Shown: positions 1-8,662, counted from the stretch's first letter. The stretch is 64,000 nucleotides of DNA from Sphingomonadales bacterium (GCA_016720115.1 JADJXT010000001.1:1426001-1490000), one strand, 5' to 3'. Notes: generated by a model from the sequence alone, not told the origin. Numbers and translations are program-made.

Positions 1-987
1 TCTAGCCCGACATTGAATGGCAAATCGGCGGGGAGCGCCGCAACTGCCATTGCGCTCGCTTTCCCTGACCGTATCGCCAGACGCCGCGATGCTTCGGGTG
101 AAAATTGGCTCAGCATCGGGGGCAGGGGATATCGGCTTGATCCGGCGCATCCGCTGGCGAAGGAGGAGTGGCTCGCGGTCGCCGACATACAGGGTGCGGC
201 TTCGGGTGCGCGTATTCTGTCGGCGGCGGCAATCGATTTTGCGGCAATTGAGGCGCTTTATGGCGACCGCATCATCAGCGGCGCACATGCCGCTTTCGAT
301 CCAGCCACCGGCGGTGTGCGGACGGAGGCAGGCCGTCGGCTGGGGGCGATTACCCTGTCCAGGGGGCAGGACGCCAAGGCCGATCCCGAAGCCATTGCCA
401 CCGCGTTGCTGAAAGGCGTGCGCGAGCATGGGCTGGACCTGTTGCCGTGGAGCGATGCCTCCCACCGGCTTCGCGAGCGGGCGCAATGGGCGGGCGTTAT
501 CGGGATAAGCGATGTCGAACTGGAAGGCGCGCTGGAAATGTGGTTGGATCCCTTGTTGTCGGGGAAGCGGCGCTTGTCCGAAATCGATACAGGCGCTCTG
601 CACAACGCGCTTCTCGGCGTCATCGGCTGGGACGGGCAGCAAGCCATCGAGCGGCTGGCACCATCGCATTTCACTTCGCCTGCCGGAACCACGCATCCGA
701 TAGACTATGCGGCCGAAGGCGGGCCCACCGTCGAACTGCGAGTGCAGGCCTTGTTCGGGCTTGCCGACCATCCGACCATCGGACCGGATCGAACGCCCTT
801 GATATTGTCGCTGACCTCACCCGCCGGTCGACCGATACAGACAACCCGCGACCTGCCCGGATTCTGGAAAGGCAGTTGGGCCGATGTCGCAAAGGAAATG
901 CGCGGTCGCTATCCCAAACATAACTGGCCCGATGATCCGACGGCGGCGGCGGCAAGCCTGAAGACGAAAAAGAAGCAGGGCATATAA
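1..987 (+). CDS. hrpB: ATP-dependent RNA helicase HrpB, C-terminal part (5' end outside window)
   Basis: The reading frame is open to the first base, so the gene starts upstream and only about 328 C-terminal residues are seen. The helicase core motifs are therefore not visible. The C-terminal region is diagnostic of HrpB, a DEAH-box-type helicase of unknown substrate: the segment ALAFPDRIARRRD near the beginning, the central YRLDPAHPLA stretch, and the closing TTRDLPGFWKGSW and MRGRYPKHNWPDDP motifs. The TTG codon at 13 is not a credible start. A strong palindrome follows at 998. The family call is secure and the cellular role of HrpB in this group is poorly known. Confidence 0.9.
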   Translation, partial: SSPTLNGKSAGSAATAIALAFPDRIARRRDASGENWLSIGGRGYRLDPAHPLAKEEWLAVADIQGAASGARILSAAAIDFAAIEALYGDRIISGAHAAFDPATGGVRTEAGRRLGAITLSRGQDAKADPEAIATALLKGVREHGLDLLPWSDASHRLRERAQWAGVIGISDVELEGALEMWLDPLLSGKRRLSEIDTGALHNALLGVIGWDGQQAIERLAPSHFTSPAGTTHPIDYAAEGGPTVELRVQALFGLADHPTIGPDRTPLILSLTSPAGRPIQTTRDLPGFWKGSWADVAKEMRGRYPKHNWPDDPTAAAASLKTKKKQGI

Positions 988-997
988 CGAAGTATCG

Positions 998-1040
998 CCG
1001 TAGCCCTGAGCCTGCGACACCGACAGGCTCAGGGCTACGG
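998..1040. terminator. Perfect 17-bp inverted repeat after hrpB
   Basis: Arms CCGTAGCCCTGAGCCTG (998-1014) and its exact reverse complement (1024-1040) enclose a 9-base loop. There is no clear T-tract, so it may stop transcription, stabilise the mRNA 3' end, or simply be a copy of the dispersed sphingomonad palindromes whose core contains CAGGCTCAG. The element at 39285-39356 shares the GACAGGCTCAGG core. Confidence 0.6.
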
Positions 1041-1084
1041 TTTGGGTCTTGATTGCATTTGCCAAATCAGCGAAAGGCGCACTC

Positions 1085-1366
1085 ATGACTCAGGCACAGA
1101 TCGTTCAGAAATCGAAAAATGCTCTTCAATCGGGCCGCTTCGGCACCGGGCAATGGGTGCTCGAATATGTTCCTGCGGATGCGCAGCGCGCCGATCCGCT
1201 GATGGGCTGGGCGGGCTCTGCCGACACCCGTCGCCAGTTGAACCTGAAATTTGCAACGCTGGAAGCAGCCAAGGCCTATGCCGACAAGAACGGTATCAGC
1301 TATGTTGTCATTCCGGCTGCACCCAAAGTGCTGAAGCTGCAGGCATACGCCGACAATTTCAGATAA
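1085..1366 (+). CDS. NDUFS4-like complex I accessory subunit (ETC complex I conserved region protein)
   Basis: A 93-residue protein of the ETC_C1_NDUFS4 family, which in alphaproteobacteria is the counterpart of the mitochondrial 18-kDa accessory subunit of NADH:ubiquinone oxidoreductase. Seen in the sequence are the N-terminal Q-K-S-K-NAxQSG segment, the WVLEY strand, the DPLMGWAGSADT motif typical of the family, and FATLEAAKAYADKNG near residue 60. The ATG at 1085 has AAAGG upstream and is preferred to the upstream in-frame TTG at 1049. The gene ends 8 bases inside the convergent Nudix gene. It stands alone, away from any nuo operon in this window. Confidence 0.85.
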   Translation: MTQAQIVQKSKNALQSGRFGTGQWVLEYVPADAQRADPLMGWAGSADTRRQLNLKFATLEAAKAYADKNGISYVVIPAAPKVLKLQAYADNFR

Positions 1367-1871
1367 GCTGCCCGCCTAGCAGCATTAAAAGCCGCACATC
1401 GACGCCGACATTGCTGGCACGCTTGGCATCGAGAAATGCCTGCAGGTCTGCCAGTGCGACACGGTGCACGGTGATGTCTTCGCCGTCCGTCCCGCCGCCG
1501 TCGCCAATCCTGATAAGGCCCGACGCGCGCACCAGCGTGAAACTTTCGCTGACCATACCGGGTGACGAATAATATTCGCCAAGCGATTCCAGCCTCTGGG
1601 CGCGATAACCGGTTTCCTCTTCCAGTTCGCGTCCTGCCGCTTCGAGCGGATCTTCGCCCTCAGTCTCATCGCCGATCAGCCCCGCGGGCAGTTCGATGCA
1701 ATTGCGGCCCAGCGGCACGCGATATTGTTCAACCAGCAGGACATGCCCGTCCTCGACCGCAAGTATCACTGCCGCCTTTATGCCGCGCGCGCGACTGACA
1801 TATTCCCATTTGCCTTTGCGTTTGGCGGTGACGAATTTGCCCTGCCAGACGATTTCCTCGGTTTCTTCCAT
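1359..1871 (-). CDS. Nudix hydrolase, ADP-ribose pyrophosphatase-like
   Basis: A 170-residue Nudix protein. The Nudix box is complete: G-x5-E-x7-REL-E-EE-T-GY at about residues 68-91, providing the metal-binding glutamates. The N-terminal strand WQGKFVTAKRKGKWEYVSR and the VEQYRVP motif before the box resemble the NudF/ADP-ribose pyrophosphatase group, which cleaves nucleotide-sugar pyrophosphates. The exact substrate cannot be read from the sequence. The 3' end overlaps the convergent NDUFS4-like gene by 8 bases, and a dispersed palindrome lies just upstream of the start. Confidence 0.85.
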   Translation of the reverse strand: MEETEEIVWQGKFVTAKRKGKWEYVSRARGIKAAVILAVEDGHVLLVEQYRVPLGRNCIELPAGLIGDETEGEDPLEAAGRELEEETGYRAQRLESLGEYYSSPGMVSESFTLVRASGLIRIGDGGGTDGEDITVHRVALADLQAFLDAKRASNVGVDVRLLMLLGGQLI

Positions 1872-1884
1872 TTACCTATCTTAA

Positions 1885-1964
1885 CCGTTCGCCTCGAACG
1901 AAGTCGAGAGGCCTTGAAGTCGCGCACTACTGATTGGCGTCTCGACTTCGCTCGACACGAACGG
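1885..1964. repeat. Dispersed intergenic palindrome (CGTTCG / TCGACTTCG type)
   Basis: An imperfect inverted repeat of about 80 bases. The left arm runs CCGTTCGCCTCGAACGAAG then TCGAGA, and the right arm TCTCGACTTCGCTCGA then CACGAACGG. It lies between the divergent-side end of the TPM gene and the Nudix start and has no coding potential of its own. Similar outer arms (CCGTTCG) occur in the element at 39285-39356. Confidence 0.6.
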
Positions 1965-1980
1965 AGAACGGGACGCAAAA

Positions 1981-2670
1981 TCAGATTTCGATCAACCGGT
2001 CTGGCAACTCATTCGGATTCTCACTGCCCTTGGGGAAATGTTCGGCAAGCACCACGCCCATCTGCCGCACCGCTTCGGCCATGCCTTCGCCGGGGCGGCC
2101 TTCGCGTAGCTGATCGATCAATGCGATCATGGCATCGCCCCAGACTTCGGGCGAAACCTTGTTCGCTATCGCCTCATCGGCAACAATCTCGGCACGATGT
2201 TCGCGCATCGAAAGATAGAGCAATACACCGGTGCGTCCGACGGTTTTGCTTTCGGTGCCGACCTTGAACAGATCGATGGCGCGCGCGCGGACACGGCGCA
2301 TCTTGATATGCTTCGGCGTCAGGAAGAGTCGTAACGGCATCCATTTCATCAGCAGCCAACTACCCAGCCATTTGCCGCCCATGAACAGGAATATCAGCGC
2401 GAGATACTCGCTTGCTGTCCAGTCATGCTCCCAGCCTCCTAAAGCGCGATCAACCAGTCCGAGATAGAAATCCGGGAATACCGCCACCACCGACAGGGCA
2501 AGGAAGGCGATCATGGTCGCCCAGGACAGCGCGACGTCATTATAGTCGTCCGACAGGTCGGTAACGATGGTGACGATCTCGCCACTTGTATGATGCTCTG
2601 CGTCGGCCACAGCCGCAGTCACCAGTTGGTGGTCGGCTTCGCTGACATGGCTGATTTTACGCAAGGCCAT
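1981..2670 (-). CDS. TPM-domain membrane protein (DUF477 family)
   Basis: About 229 residues. The N-terminal TPM domain shows HHTSGEIVTIVTDLSDDYND at about residues 26-45. Two hydrophobic segments follow (ALSWATMIAFLALSVVAVF and YLALIFLFMGGKWLGSWLLM), then a cytoplasmic C-terminal half containing TGVLLYLSMREHRAEIVAD, the second part of the TPM fold. TPM proteins have been linked to phosphatase-like or membrane-quality functions, but no reaction is established here. The ATG at 2670 was chosen because it sits 2 bases after the stop of the previous gene. A GTG at 2679 with a GGGGGG stretch upstream is an alternative. It is part of a lemA-TPM-TPM operon. Confidence 0.8.
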   Translation of the reverse strand: MALRKISHVSEADHQLVTAAVADAEHHTSGEIVTIVTDLSDDYNDVALSWATMIAFLALSVVAVFPDFYLGLVDRALGGWEHDWTASEYLALIFLFMGGKWLGSWLLMKWMPLRLFLTPKHIKMRRVRARAIDLFKVGTESKTVGRTGVLLYLSMREHRAEIVADEAIANKVSPEVWGDAMIALIDQLREGRPGEGMAEAVRQMGVVLAEHFPKGSENPNELPDRLIEI

Positions 2671-2672
2671 GC

Positions 2673-3482
2673 TCACCACCCCCCCGAGGCACCGCCGCCG
2701 CCGAAGCTGCCGCCGCCTCCGGAAAAGCCTCCGCCGCCAAATCCACCGCCGCTACTGCCGCCCCAGCTCGATCCGCCGCCGCCCCAGATGATTACCGGGC
2801 CGCCCCAGTGCCTGTCTCGGCCGCGCCGGTGCTTTTTGCCGCCACGTGCGATCGAGATGATGATGGGCAGGATGAAGAACAGGAAAATGAACAGCCAGAA
2901 GATGACAAGGAACAGGTCCGCCCCGTCGCCTCCGGACTGCCGGTCGGCCAACGCGGCCTCTTCTGCAACCTTTGCAGCCTCGTCGGGGGGAAGGGTCAAC
3001 TGGGTAACGATACGGTCAACCCCGGCATTGATCCCGCCATTGAAATCGCCTGCCTTGAAATAAGGGGTAATGTCGTTGCGAATGATGCTCGAAGAAAGGC
3101 CGTCGGTGAGCACGGGTTCGAGGCCATAGCCGACCTCGATGCGCATCTTGCGTTCATTGGGCGCAACGATCAGGATCGCGCCATTGTCCTTTTCGCTTTC
3201 GCCTTTGCCATCCTGTCCAATCGCCCAATGGCGACCGAGCCGATAGCCATAATCGGAAATGTCATAGCCCTGCAAGTCGTTGATGGTTGCAACGACAAGC
3301 TGGCGGTTCGACTGGGTTTCCAGCCCCGCCAGCTTGTTTGTCAGCGATGCCTCTTGCTCAGGCGTCAGCAGATCGGCCTGATCGACGACACGCCCCGTCA
3401 GTTTCGGGAAATCCTGCGCCAAAGCGGGATTCGCGACCAGCGTCCAAAGCGCCAGCAGGAAAAGGCCGATGGCCCTTTGCAT
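2673..3482 (-). CDS. YgcG-type secreted TPM-domain protein with Gly-rich tail
   Basis: A 269-residue protein with a signal peptide (residues 1-22, cleavage after NPALA), a TPM domain (about 28-150, including VVDQADLLTPEQE, DNGAILIVAPNERKMRIEVGYGLE and the SSIIRNDITPYFK segment), one transmembrane helix near 190-210, and a C-terminal low-complexity tail made of GGGSS/GGGF repeats. This is the standard architecture of YgcG-like proteins that co-occur with LemA. The gene is the middle member of the lemA-TPM-TPM operon. The Gly-rich tail is encoded by repetitive DNA and would be prone to indels. Confidence 0.85.
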   Translation of the reverse strand: MQRAIGLFLLALWTLVANPALAQDFPKLTGRVVDQADLLTPEQEASLTNKLAGLETQSNRQLVVATINDLQGYDISDYGYRLGRHWAIGQDGKGESEKDNGAILIVAPNERKMRIEVGYGLEPVLTDGLSSSIIRNDITPYFKAGDFNGGINAGVDRIVTQLTLPPDEAAKVAEEAALADRQSGGDGADLFLVIFWLFIFLFFILPIIISIARGGKKHRRGRDRHWGGPVIIWGGGGSSWGGSSGGGFGGGGFSGGGGSFGGGGASGGW

Positions 3483-3505
3483 CGATATGTTCCGGTTCAG
3501 TTGCG

Positions 3506-4108
3506 TTATCCTGTCGGTGCCATGTCGAGTTTCGGCGCGACTTCGGCTCCGGGCGTTGCCGCTTCATAGGGGACCATCGGTTTGGCACCATGGATCACCT
3601 TGGCACCGATGATGTCGGGGAAGGTGCGGATCGTTGTATTATACTGGCGCACCGCTTCGTTATAGTCGCGCAGCGTGATGCGGATGCGGTTTTCCTGACC
3701 TTCCAGTTGGTCTTGCAATTTCAGGAAGCCTTCCTGGCTTTTCAACTGCGGGTATTGCTCGACCGATACCAGCAAACGCGACAGGCTGCCCGACAGATTA
3801 TTTTGCGCGGTCTGGAAAGCTGCCATCTTTGCCGGATCATTCAGATCGCCGGGTGCCAGAGTAACTGAGGTTGCCTTGGCGCGCGCTTCGATAACTTCGG
3901 TCAGCGTCTTGCTTTCCTGTGCGGCAGCGCCTTTGACGACTGCAGCCAGATTAGGGATCAGGTTGGCGCGTTCCTGGAATGCGGCTTGCACATCCGCCCA
4001 TTTCGCTTTTGCATTTTCCTCGGCAGTCGGCACGCTGTTGATGCCGCACCCGGCAACCGAAACGGCGGCGACAGGCACGAGCAGGAACTTGGCAAGATCG
4101 GAACGCAT
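3506..4108 (-). CDS. lemA: LemA family lipoprotein
   Basis: A 200-residue LemA protein. The start at 4108 has AGGAGT eight bases upstream; longer upstream reading is not credible. The N-terminus carries a lipobox (SVAGC, Cys about residue 19). The LemA core follows: KWADVQAAFQERANLIPNL, then a helical domain with QYPQLKSQEGFLKLQDQLEGQENRI and DYNEAVRQYNTTIRTFP. The family is membrane-anchored with an extracytoplasmic helical bundle of unknown biochemical role. It heads the operon with the two TPM genes, a conserved pairing in many bacteria. Confidence 0.9.
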   Translation of the reverse strand: MRSDLAKFLLVPVAAVSVAGCGINSVPTAEENAKAKWADVQAAFQERANLIPNLAAVVKGAAAQESKTLTEVIEARAKATSVTLAPGDLNDPAKMAAFQTAQNNLSGSLSRLLVSVEQYPQLKSQEGFLKLQDQLEGQENRIRITLRDYNEAVRQYNTTIRTFPDIIGAKVIHGAKPMVPYEAATPGAEVAPKLDMAPTG

Positions 4109-4262
4109 GAGGGTACTCCTTCCCCGGAAGATTGTGTATTGCATAGATAGGTCGGCTCCCGTCCGGTTGCAATCACCGAAAAAGTTACATTCGCCGCTCT
4201 CGACACAAGTTACATATGCGCTAGTGTTGCCGCCGTCGCTTCTGCATCTGAGGAGATGGAAT

Positions 4263-4673
4263 ATGTTGGGTGAATTCAAGGCATTCATTGCGCGTGGCAA
4301 TGTACTCGACCTTGCTGTCGGTGTGATTATCGGCGCCGCATTCGGTAAAATTGTGTCATCGATGACCGATGATCTGATCATGCCGCTGATTTCGCTGGTA
4401 ACCGGTGGCGGTGTCGATTTTAGCAGCAAATATATCGTGCTGGGCGGTGCGGAAAAGGTGCAGGCCGGCATGTCGCTTGCGGCGGCAAAGGCTGCCGGGG
4501 CGAATGTGTTTGCCTGGGGCAGCTTTATCACCGCGCTGATCAATTTCCTGATCCTGGCCTTTGTCATCTTCCTGATTGTGCGTCAGGCCAACAAGGTTAT
4601 CCCGCCGCCAGCCGCTGGCCCGACCGAGGTCGATCTGCTCGCCGAGATTCGCGATGAGTTGAAGAAGAAGTAA
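4263..4673 (+). CDS. mscL: Large-conductance mechanosensitive channel MscL
   Basis: 136 residues, the normal length for MscL. It releases solutes on hypo-osmotic shock. Visible features are the N-terminal amphipathic helix (MLGEFKAFIARGNVLDLAV), TM1 with GVIIGAAFGKIVSS, the MPLIS turn, the periplasmic loop, TM2 (FITALINFLILAFVIFLIV) and the C-terminal helical bundle ending LLAEIRDELKKK. The start at 4263 is preceded by GAGGAGATGG. It is transcribed divergently from lemA, with 154 bases between them that must hold both promoters. Confidence 0.95.
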   Translation: MLGEFKAFIARGNVLDLAVGVIIGAAFGKIVSSMTDDLIMPLISLVTGGGVDFSSKYIVLGGAEKVQAGMSLAAAKAAGANVFAWGSFITALINFLILAFVIFLIVRQANKVIPPPAAGPTEVDLLAEIRDELKKK

Positions 4674-4693
4674 TCACGGCATAGACTGGCGCG

Positions 4694-5971
4694 ATGAATG
4701 CGCCGGAACATAAAAGGGGCCGCCACCTTGTCCAGCAGCCTAGCCTGCCTGGGTCGAGGGGCGGCCTTTTTGCTGGCTGGTACAATCTGGCCTCGGCGCG
4801 CTTTTTCAATGCGATTCTCGACCGGATCGACACCGGGTTGGTTGAAGGGGCAATAGAGGGGCATCTGCCCGATGGCAGCAAGCGTTTGCTCGGTCACCGC
4901 CGTCCGGGTCCGCAGGCTATGGTCCATGTCCACAACTGGCGGGCACTTGTCCGCCTAGTTCGCGGCGGTTCCATCGGCTGGTATGAAGGCTGGATTGCAG
5001 GCGAATGGTCCAGCCCTGATCTTGTGCCGATCTTCGATCTTTTCATGCGTAACCGTGTTGCCCTGGGCAGCGTCGGGCGGGCTTCGGGCATCGCGCGCAT
5101 TGCAGGCCGCATTGCGCAATGGTTCCATCGCAACAGCCGCGACCAGGCACGCGACAATATCGCCGCGCATTACGATCTGGGCAACGATTTCTACGCGTCG
5201 TGGCTCGATGCAACGATGACCTATTCGAGCGCCGTTTTCGGAGAACGCCCGCCGCGTCAGGAGACGCTGGAATCTGTGCAACGGCGCAAGATCGACCTCA
5301 TTCTTGATCGGGTGCAGTTGAAAAACGGTGACAGTCTGCTCGAAATTGGCTGTGGCTGGGGCGGGTTGGCAGAGGCTGCGCTTGAACGCGGCTTGGCCAG
5401 CTATCACGGCATCAGCTTGTCGCCCGAACAGATTCGCTTTGCCGAAGACAGGCTGGCCGAAAAGCACGGTTGGAAAATCACGCTGACCGACTATCGCGAT
5501 GTTGCGGGGCAATATGATGCCATTGCCAGCGTTGAGATGGTCGAGGCGGTCGGGCAGGAATTTTGGCCTGCCTATCTCGATTGCATCGCCCGATGCCTGA
5601 AACCGGGTGGCAGGGCTGCGCTGCAATATATCCGCATCGAAGACGATATATTCGAACAATATGCCGACGGTCAGGATTTCATCCAGCGCTATATCTTTCC
5701 CGGCGGAATGCTGCTTTCCGAGAGTCGCTTCCGCGCGCTGGCAGAGGAACGGGGGCTGCGCTGGGAAGCCCAGATTGATTATGGCGAACATTATGCAGAA
5801 ACGCTGCGCATATGGCGCGAACGTTTCGAGGCTGCCGTAGCGGAAGGGCGCTTGCCTGCGGGATTTGACGAAAAATTCGTTGCGCTTTGGCGTTTTTACC
5901 TGATGTATTGCGAAGGCGGGTTCCGTGGAGGCGGAATCAATGTGGCACAGGTGACTTTGGTCAAAAACTGA
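4694..5971 (+). CDS. cfa: Cyclopropane-fatty-acyl-phospholipid synthase family methyltransferase
   Basis: 425 residues. This SAM-dependent enzyme adds a methylene across double bonds of membrane phospholipid acyl chains. The SAM-binding motif is LLEIGCGWGGLAEAAL near residue 215. Upstream is the family signature AHYDLGNDFYASWLDATMTYS. The characteristic FIQRYIFPGGMLLS and YLMYCEGGFRGGGINVAQVTL segments lie in the C-terminal half. No strong ribosome-binding site is visible at the chosen ATG. It ends 21 bases before the next gene, suggesting co-transcription with the serine hydrolase and SDR. Confidence 0.9.
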   Translation: MNAPEHKRGRHLVQQPSLPGSRGGLFAGWYNLASARFFNAILDRIDTGLVEGAIEGHLPDGSKRLLGHRRPGPQAMVHVHNWRALVRLVRGGSIGWYEGWIAGEWSSPDLVPIFDLFMRNRVALGSVGRASGIARIAGRIAQWFHRNSRDQARDNIAAHYDLGNDFYASWLDATMTYSSAVFGERPPRQETLESVQRRKIDLILDRVQLKNGDSLLEIGCGWGGLAEAALERGLASYHGISLSPEQIRFAEDRLAEKHGWKITLTDYRDVAGQYDAIASVEMVEAVGQEFWPAYLDCIARCLKPGGRAALQYIRIEDDIFEQYADGQDFIQRYIFPGGMLLSESRFRALAEERGLRWEAQIDYGEHYAETLRIWRERFEAAVAEGRLPAGFDEKFVALWRFYLMYCEGGFRGGGINVAQVTLVKN

Positions 5972-5992
5972 AGCCGGACGGGAGAGGAAGCC

Positions 5993-7201
5993 ATGAAGAA
6001 ATGGATTATCGGCCTGCTGGTCGTGGTGGCGGCGGTGCTTGGGATCGGCTGGCTCACCATGGATCGCGACATGCGCAATCTGGCGGCAAACCTGCCGACC
6101 GACCGCAATGTGCTGTTCTGGTCTATCCCGCAGCGCGATGCAGCCTTCCGCACGATGGACAGGCTGCCGGTGCTTGCCAAGGCCAACATCATCGACGCGG
6201 GAGAGAAGGTCTTTCCGCTGACAAAGGGCCAGGAACTGAAGCCGGGAACAGATGTTGACGCCTATATGAAGGCACAGCGGACTGCCGGACTTGTCATCAT
6301 CCACAACGGGCAGATCCGGCTTGAAAAATATGGCCTCGATTTCGATGGCAGCGGCAAATGGACCAGCTTTTCGGTCGCGAAATCGCTCACCTCGACGATG
6401 GTCGGGGCGGCAATCAAGGATGGCCATATCAAGAGCCTCGATGACAAGGTGACCCAATATATCCCCGAAATGAAGGGGTCGGCCTATGACGATGTCACCA
6501 TCGCGCAGTTGCTGACGATGACCTCGGGCATCAAATGGAATGAGGATTATGAAGATCCGAAGTCCGATGTTGCGCGGTTCAACGAGCATAAGGCGGAGCC
6601 GGGTATCGATGTTACCGTCAGCTATATGCGCAAGCTGCCGCGCGAGGCACCCGCAGGCACCAAATGGGTTTACAAGACCGGCGAGACCAACCTGATCGGT
6701 GTGCTGGTGAGCAAGGCGACGGGCAAGAAACTGTCTGACTATCTGTCCGAAAAGGTCTGGGCACCATTCGGTATGGAGCAGGATGGCAGCTGGTTGCTCG
6801 GATCGACCGGGCATGAAATCAGCGGTTGCTGTATGCAGGCATCGACCCGCGATTATGCGCGCTTCGGGCTGTTCATGCTTGGCGGTGGCGTAGTCAACGG
6901 CAAGGCGATCTTGCCCGATGGATGGATAGCCTCGGCGACCACCAAGCGGGCTGATATCGGCGCGCCGGGCAGAGGCTATGGCTATCAATGGTGGACCTAT
7001 GACGATGGCAGCTACGCGGCGCAGGGCATTTTCGGGCAGGGCATCTTCATCGATCCGAAGCGCAAGCTGGTGATTGCATCGAACAGCAACTGGCCGCGCG
7101 CCACCGATCCTGCAGGGCAGGAGGGTCGCGAGGCTTTCTACAAGGCGGTCCAGAAGGCGCTCGACGACGAACTGGCCTCATTCCCGGAGGATGTGAAATG
7201 A
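5993..7201 (+). CDS. Class C beta-lactamase-like serine hydrolase, membrane-anchored
   Basis: 402 residues with an N-terminal hydrophobic segment (residues 4-22) that could be a signal anchor. The catalytic SxxK motif is SVAKS, with a Tyr-containing motif near WVYKTGETN and the later YGYQWWTYDDGSYAAQGIFG segment. This fits the beta-lactamase/transpeptidase-like serine hydrolases (family S12) that include esterases and D-aminopeptidases. The canonical beta-lactamase YxN is not clearly present, so antibiotic hydrolysis should not be assumed. It has an AGAGGAAG ribosome-binding site and overlaps the downstream SDR by 4 bases (ATGA). Confidence 0.85.
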   Translation: MKKWIIGLLVVVAAVLGIGWLTMDRDMRNLAANLPTDRNVLFWSIPQRDAAFRTMDRLPVLAKANIIDAGEKVFPLTKGQELKPGTDVDAYMKAQRTAGLVIIHNGQIRLEKYGLDFDGSGKWTSFSVAKSLTSTMVGAAIKDGHIKSLDDKVTQYIPEMKGSAYDDVTIAQLLTMTSGIKWNEDYEDPKSDVARFNEHKAEPGIDVTVSYMRKLPREAPAGTKWVYKTGETNLIGVLVSKATGKKLSDYLSEKVWAPFGMEQDGSWLLGSTGHEISGCCMQASTRDYARFGLFMLGGGVVNGKAILPDGWIASATTKRADIGAPGRGYGYQWWTYDDGSYAAQGIFGQGIFIDPKRKLVIASNSNWPRATDPAGQEGREAFYKAVQKALDDELASFPEDVK

Positions 7202-8013
7202 ACGGCAAGACAGCATGGATAACCGGCGCTTCGTCGGGGATTGGCGAGGGGCTGGCCAAGGAATGGCTGGCGCGTGGCGGGCGCTGTGTGCTGTCGGGCC
7301 GCAATGTCGCAGCATTGGAGGCGGTCGCGGCCCATGCGCCTGACCGCTGCCTCATATTGCCGTTTGAAACCACCGACTATGAGGCCATTCCCGCAATGGC
7401 GGAAAAGGCAGTGGCCTTTACCGGCAATGTCGATGTGCTCGTCAACAATGCGGGTATCTCGCAGCGGTCGCTCGCCATCGACACTGACATGTCCGTTTAT
7501 CGCAAGATTGTCGATGTGGACCTGCTCGCGCCGATAGCCTTGACGCAAGCGCTGCTGCCGCACCTGCTGGCGCGTGGATCGGGCGGGGTTGTGATGATCT
7601 CCAGCGTCGCGGGCAAAGCGGGTGTGCCGATGCGCACAGCCTATTGCGCCGCCAAGCACGGCCTTGTCGGCTACGCAGATTCTCTGCGTAGCGAAATTGC
7701 CGGGCAGGGGATCAGGGTGCTGGTGGTCGCGCCGGGATCGGTGCGCACCAATGTCTCACGCAATGCTTTGGCATCGGACGGCTCGGTGCGCGGGGTGAGC
7801 GACGCGGCCATCGACAACGGCCTCGATCCAGCAGAGGTCGCCAAGACCATCTGGGATTCCCTCAACGCCGGCAAGCGGGAAATTGTCGTGGCGGAGGGCA
7901 TGGAGGCCGCGATCCCGGTGATGCGCGCGCAGGAACCGGAAAAGCTGTTCGACATGGTCGAGGCGATGGTCGCGCAGGGTTATGCGCAGAAAATGGCGGC
8001 AGAGAACAACTGA
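7198..8013 (+). CDS. SDR family NAD(P)-dependent oxidoreductase
   Basis: 271 residues of classical short-chain dehydrogenase. The cofactor motif TGASSGIGEG lies at about residues 9-18, the NNAG motif in VDVLVNNAG near 80, the catalytic Ser in VVMISSVAGKAG and the YxxxK pair in YCAAKHG. The carbonyl substrate cannot be told. It is translationally coupled (ATGA) to the upstream serine hydrolase, so the two may work on related lipid or ester substrates, which is inference only. It converges on ccmB with one base between stops. Confidence 0.88.
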   Translation: MNGKTAWITGASSGIGEGLAKEWLARGGRCVLSGRNVAALEAVAAHAPDRCLILPFETTDYEAIPAMAEKAVAFTGNVDVLVNNAGISQRSLAIDTDMSVYRKIVDVDLLAPIALTQALLPHLLARGSGGVVMISSVAGKAGVPMRTAYCAAKHGLVGYADSLRSEIAGQGIRVLVVAPGSVRTNVSRNALASDGSVRGVSDAAIDNGLDPAEVAKTIWDSLNAGKREIVVAEGMEAAIPVMRAQEPEKLFDMVEAMVAQGYAQKMAAENN

Positions 8014-8014
8014 G

Positions 8015-8662
8015 TCAGTCGCGGGCGGCGCGCAATGCGGCCCCGGCAGCGAAGGGCGATAGTGCCGTCATCGCAAGGCTTGTCGCAGCCAGCAGTTGCA
8101 GCGCGGCATTCGGCCCATCATCGAGCGTTCCGGCACCGAATATCAGGATCGGGATGGCGAGCGGAACAAGGAGCAATCCGCCGAGCGCCGAAGCTCCGTT
8201 GAGGCCTGCCGTCAGCGAAGCGATGGTCACGCCCAGCCCTGCAAAAGCGGGAAGCGCGAGTGCCAGTCCCAATATCAATGTCATGGCCTTGCCATCAGGC
8301 ACGCCCAGCAAGGCAATGGCAATCGGCGTCGCGAGCAGAAGCGGAATCCCGAAGCCGATGATGTGGCCAGCAATCTTGGCCACTGCGATCCATTCGTCCG
8401 CCCAACCGCGCAACACCAACTGGTCGAGCACGCCGGATTGACGATCCGGCAGCACCAGCCGCTCGATGGGAAGCAGGCTGGCGAGCAGCGCAGCTATCCA
8501 CAAAATGCTGCCGCCGACACGTGCCAGCAATGCCTTGTCAGGGCCGGTGACAAAGGGGAACAGTGTCGCCACAGCCAGATAGAAAACGATCGGCAGCCAC
8601 AACCCACCGCCGGTCCAGGCGATGCGCACCTCGCGCCAGGCGATGCTGGCAAACCCCTTCAC
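8015..8662 (-). CDS. ccmB: Heme exporter protein CcmB
   Basis: 215 residues and multi-pass: hydrophobic segments include LWLPIVFYLAVATLFPFVTG, ILWIAALLASLLPIERL, IIGFGIPLLLATPIAIALL, and later LGGLLLVPLAIPILIFGAG. The LPDRQSGVLDQLVLRG motif is typical of CcmB, the membrane subunit of the CcmAB transporter used in System I cytochrome c maturation. The GTG at 8662 overlaps the ccmA stop (GTGA), which sets the start. The longer frame upstream is the ccmA antisense-phase shadow. No ccmC or ccmD is seen next to it. Confidence 0.85.
   Translation of the reverse strand: MKGFASIAWREVRIAWTGGGLWLPIVFYLAVATLFPFVTGPDKALLARVGGSILWIAALLASLLPIERLVLPDRQSGVLDQLVLRGWADEWIAVAKIAGHIIGFGIPLLLATPIAIALLGVPDGKAMTLILGLALALPAFAGLGVTIASLTAGLNGASALGGLLLVPLAIPILIFGAGTLDDGPNAALQLLAATSLAMTALSPFAAGAALRAARD

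Noticed and set aside
13..60. HrpB start at TTG 13
   Set aside because: The frame is open upstream to base 1 and the family is about 800 residues, so the true start is outside the window.
4109..4567. Long N-terminal extension of LemA (353-residue frame)
   Set aside because: The extra part overlaps the mscL coding region on the opposite strand; the 4108 start has a good ribosome-binding site and lipobox.
5993..7201. Antibiotic-resistance beta-lactamase
   Set aside because: Only the SxxK motif is clear and the YxN-type motif is not; the family mainly contains esterases and peptidases.
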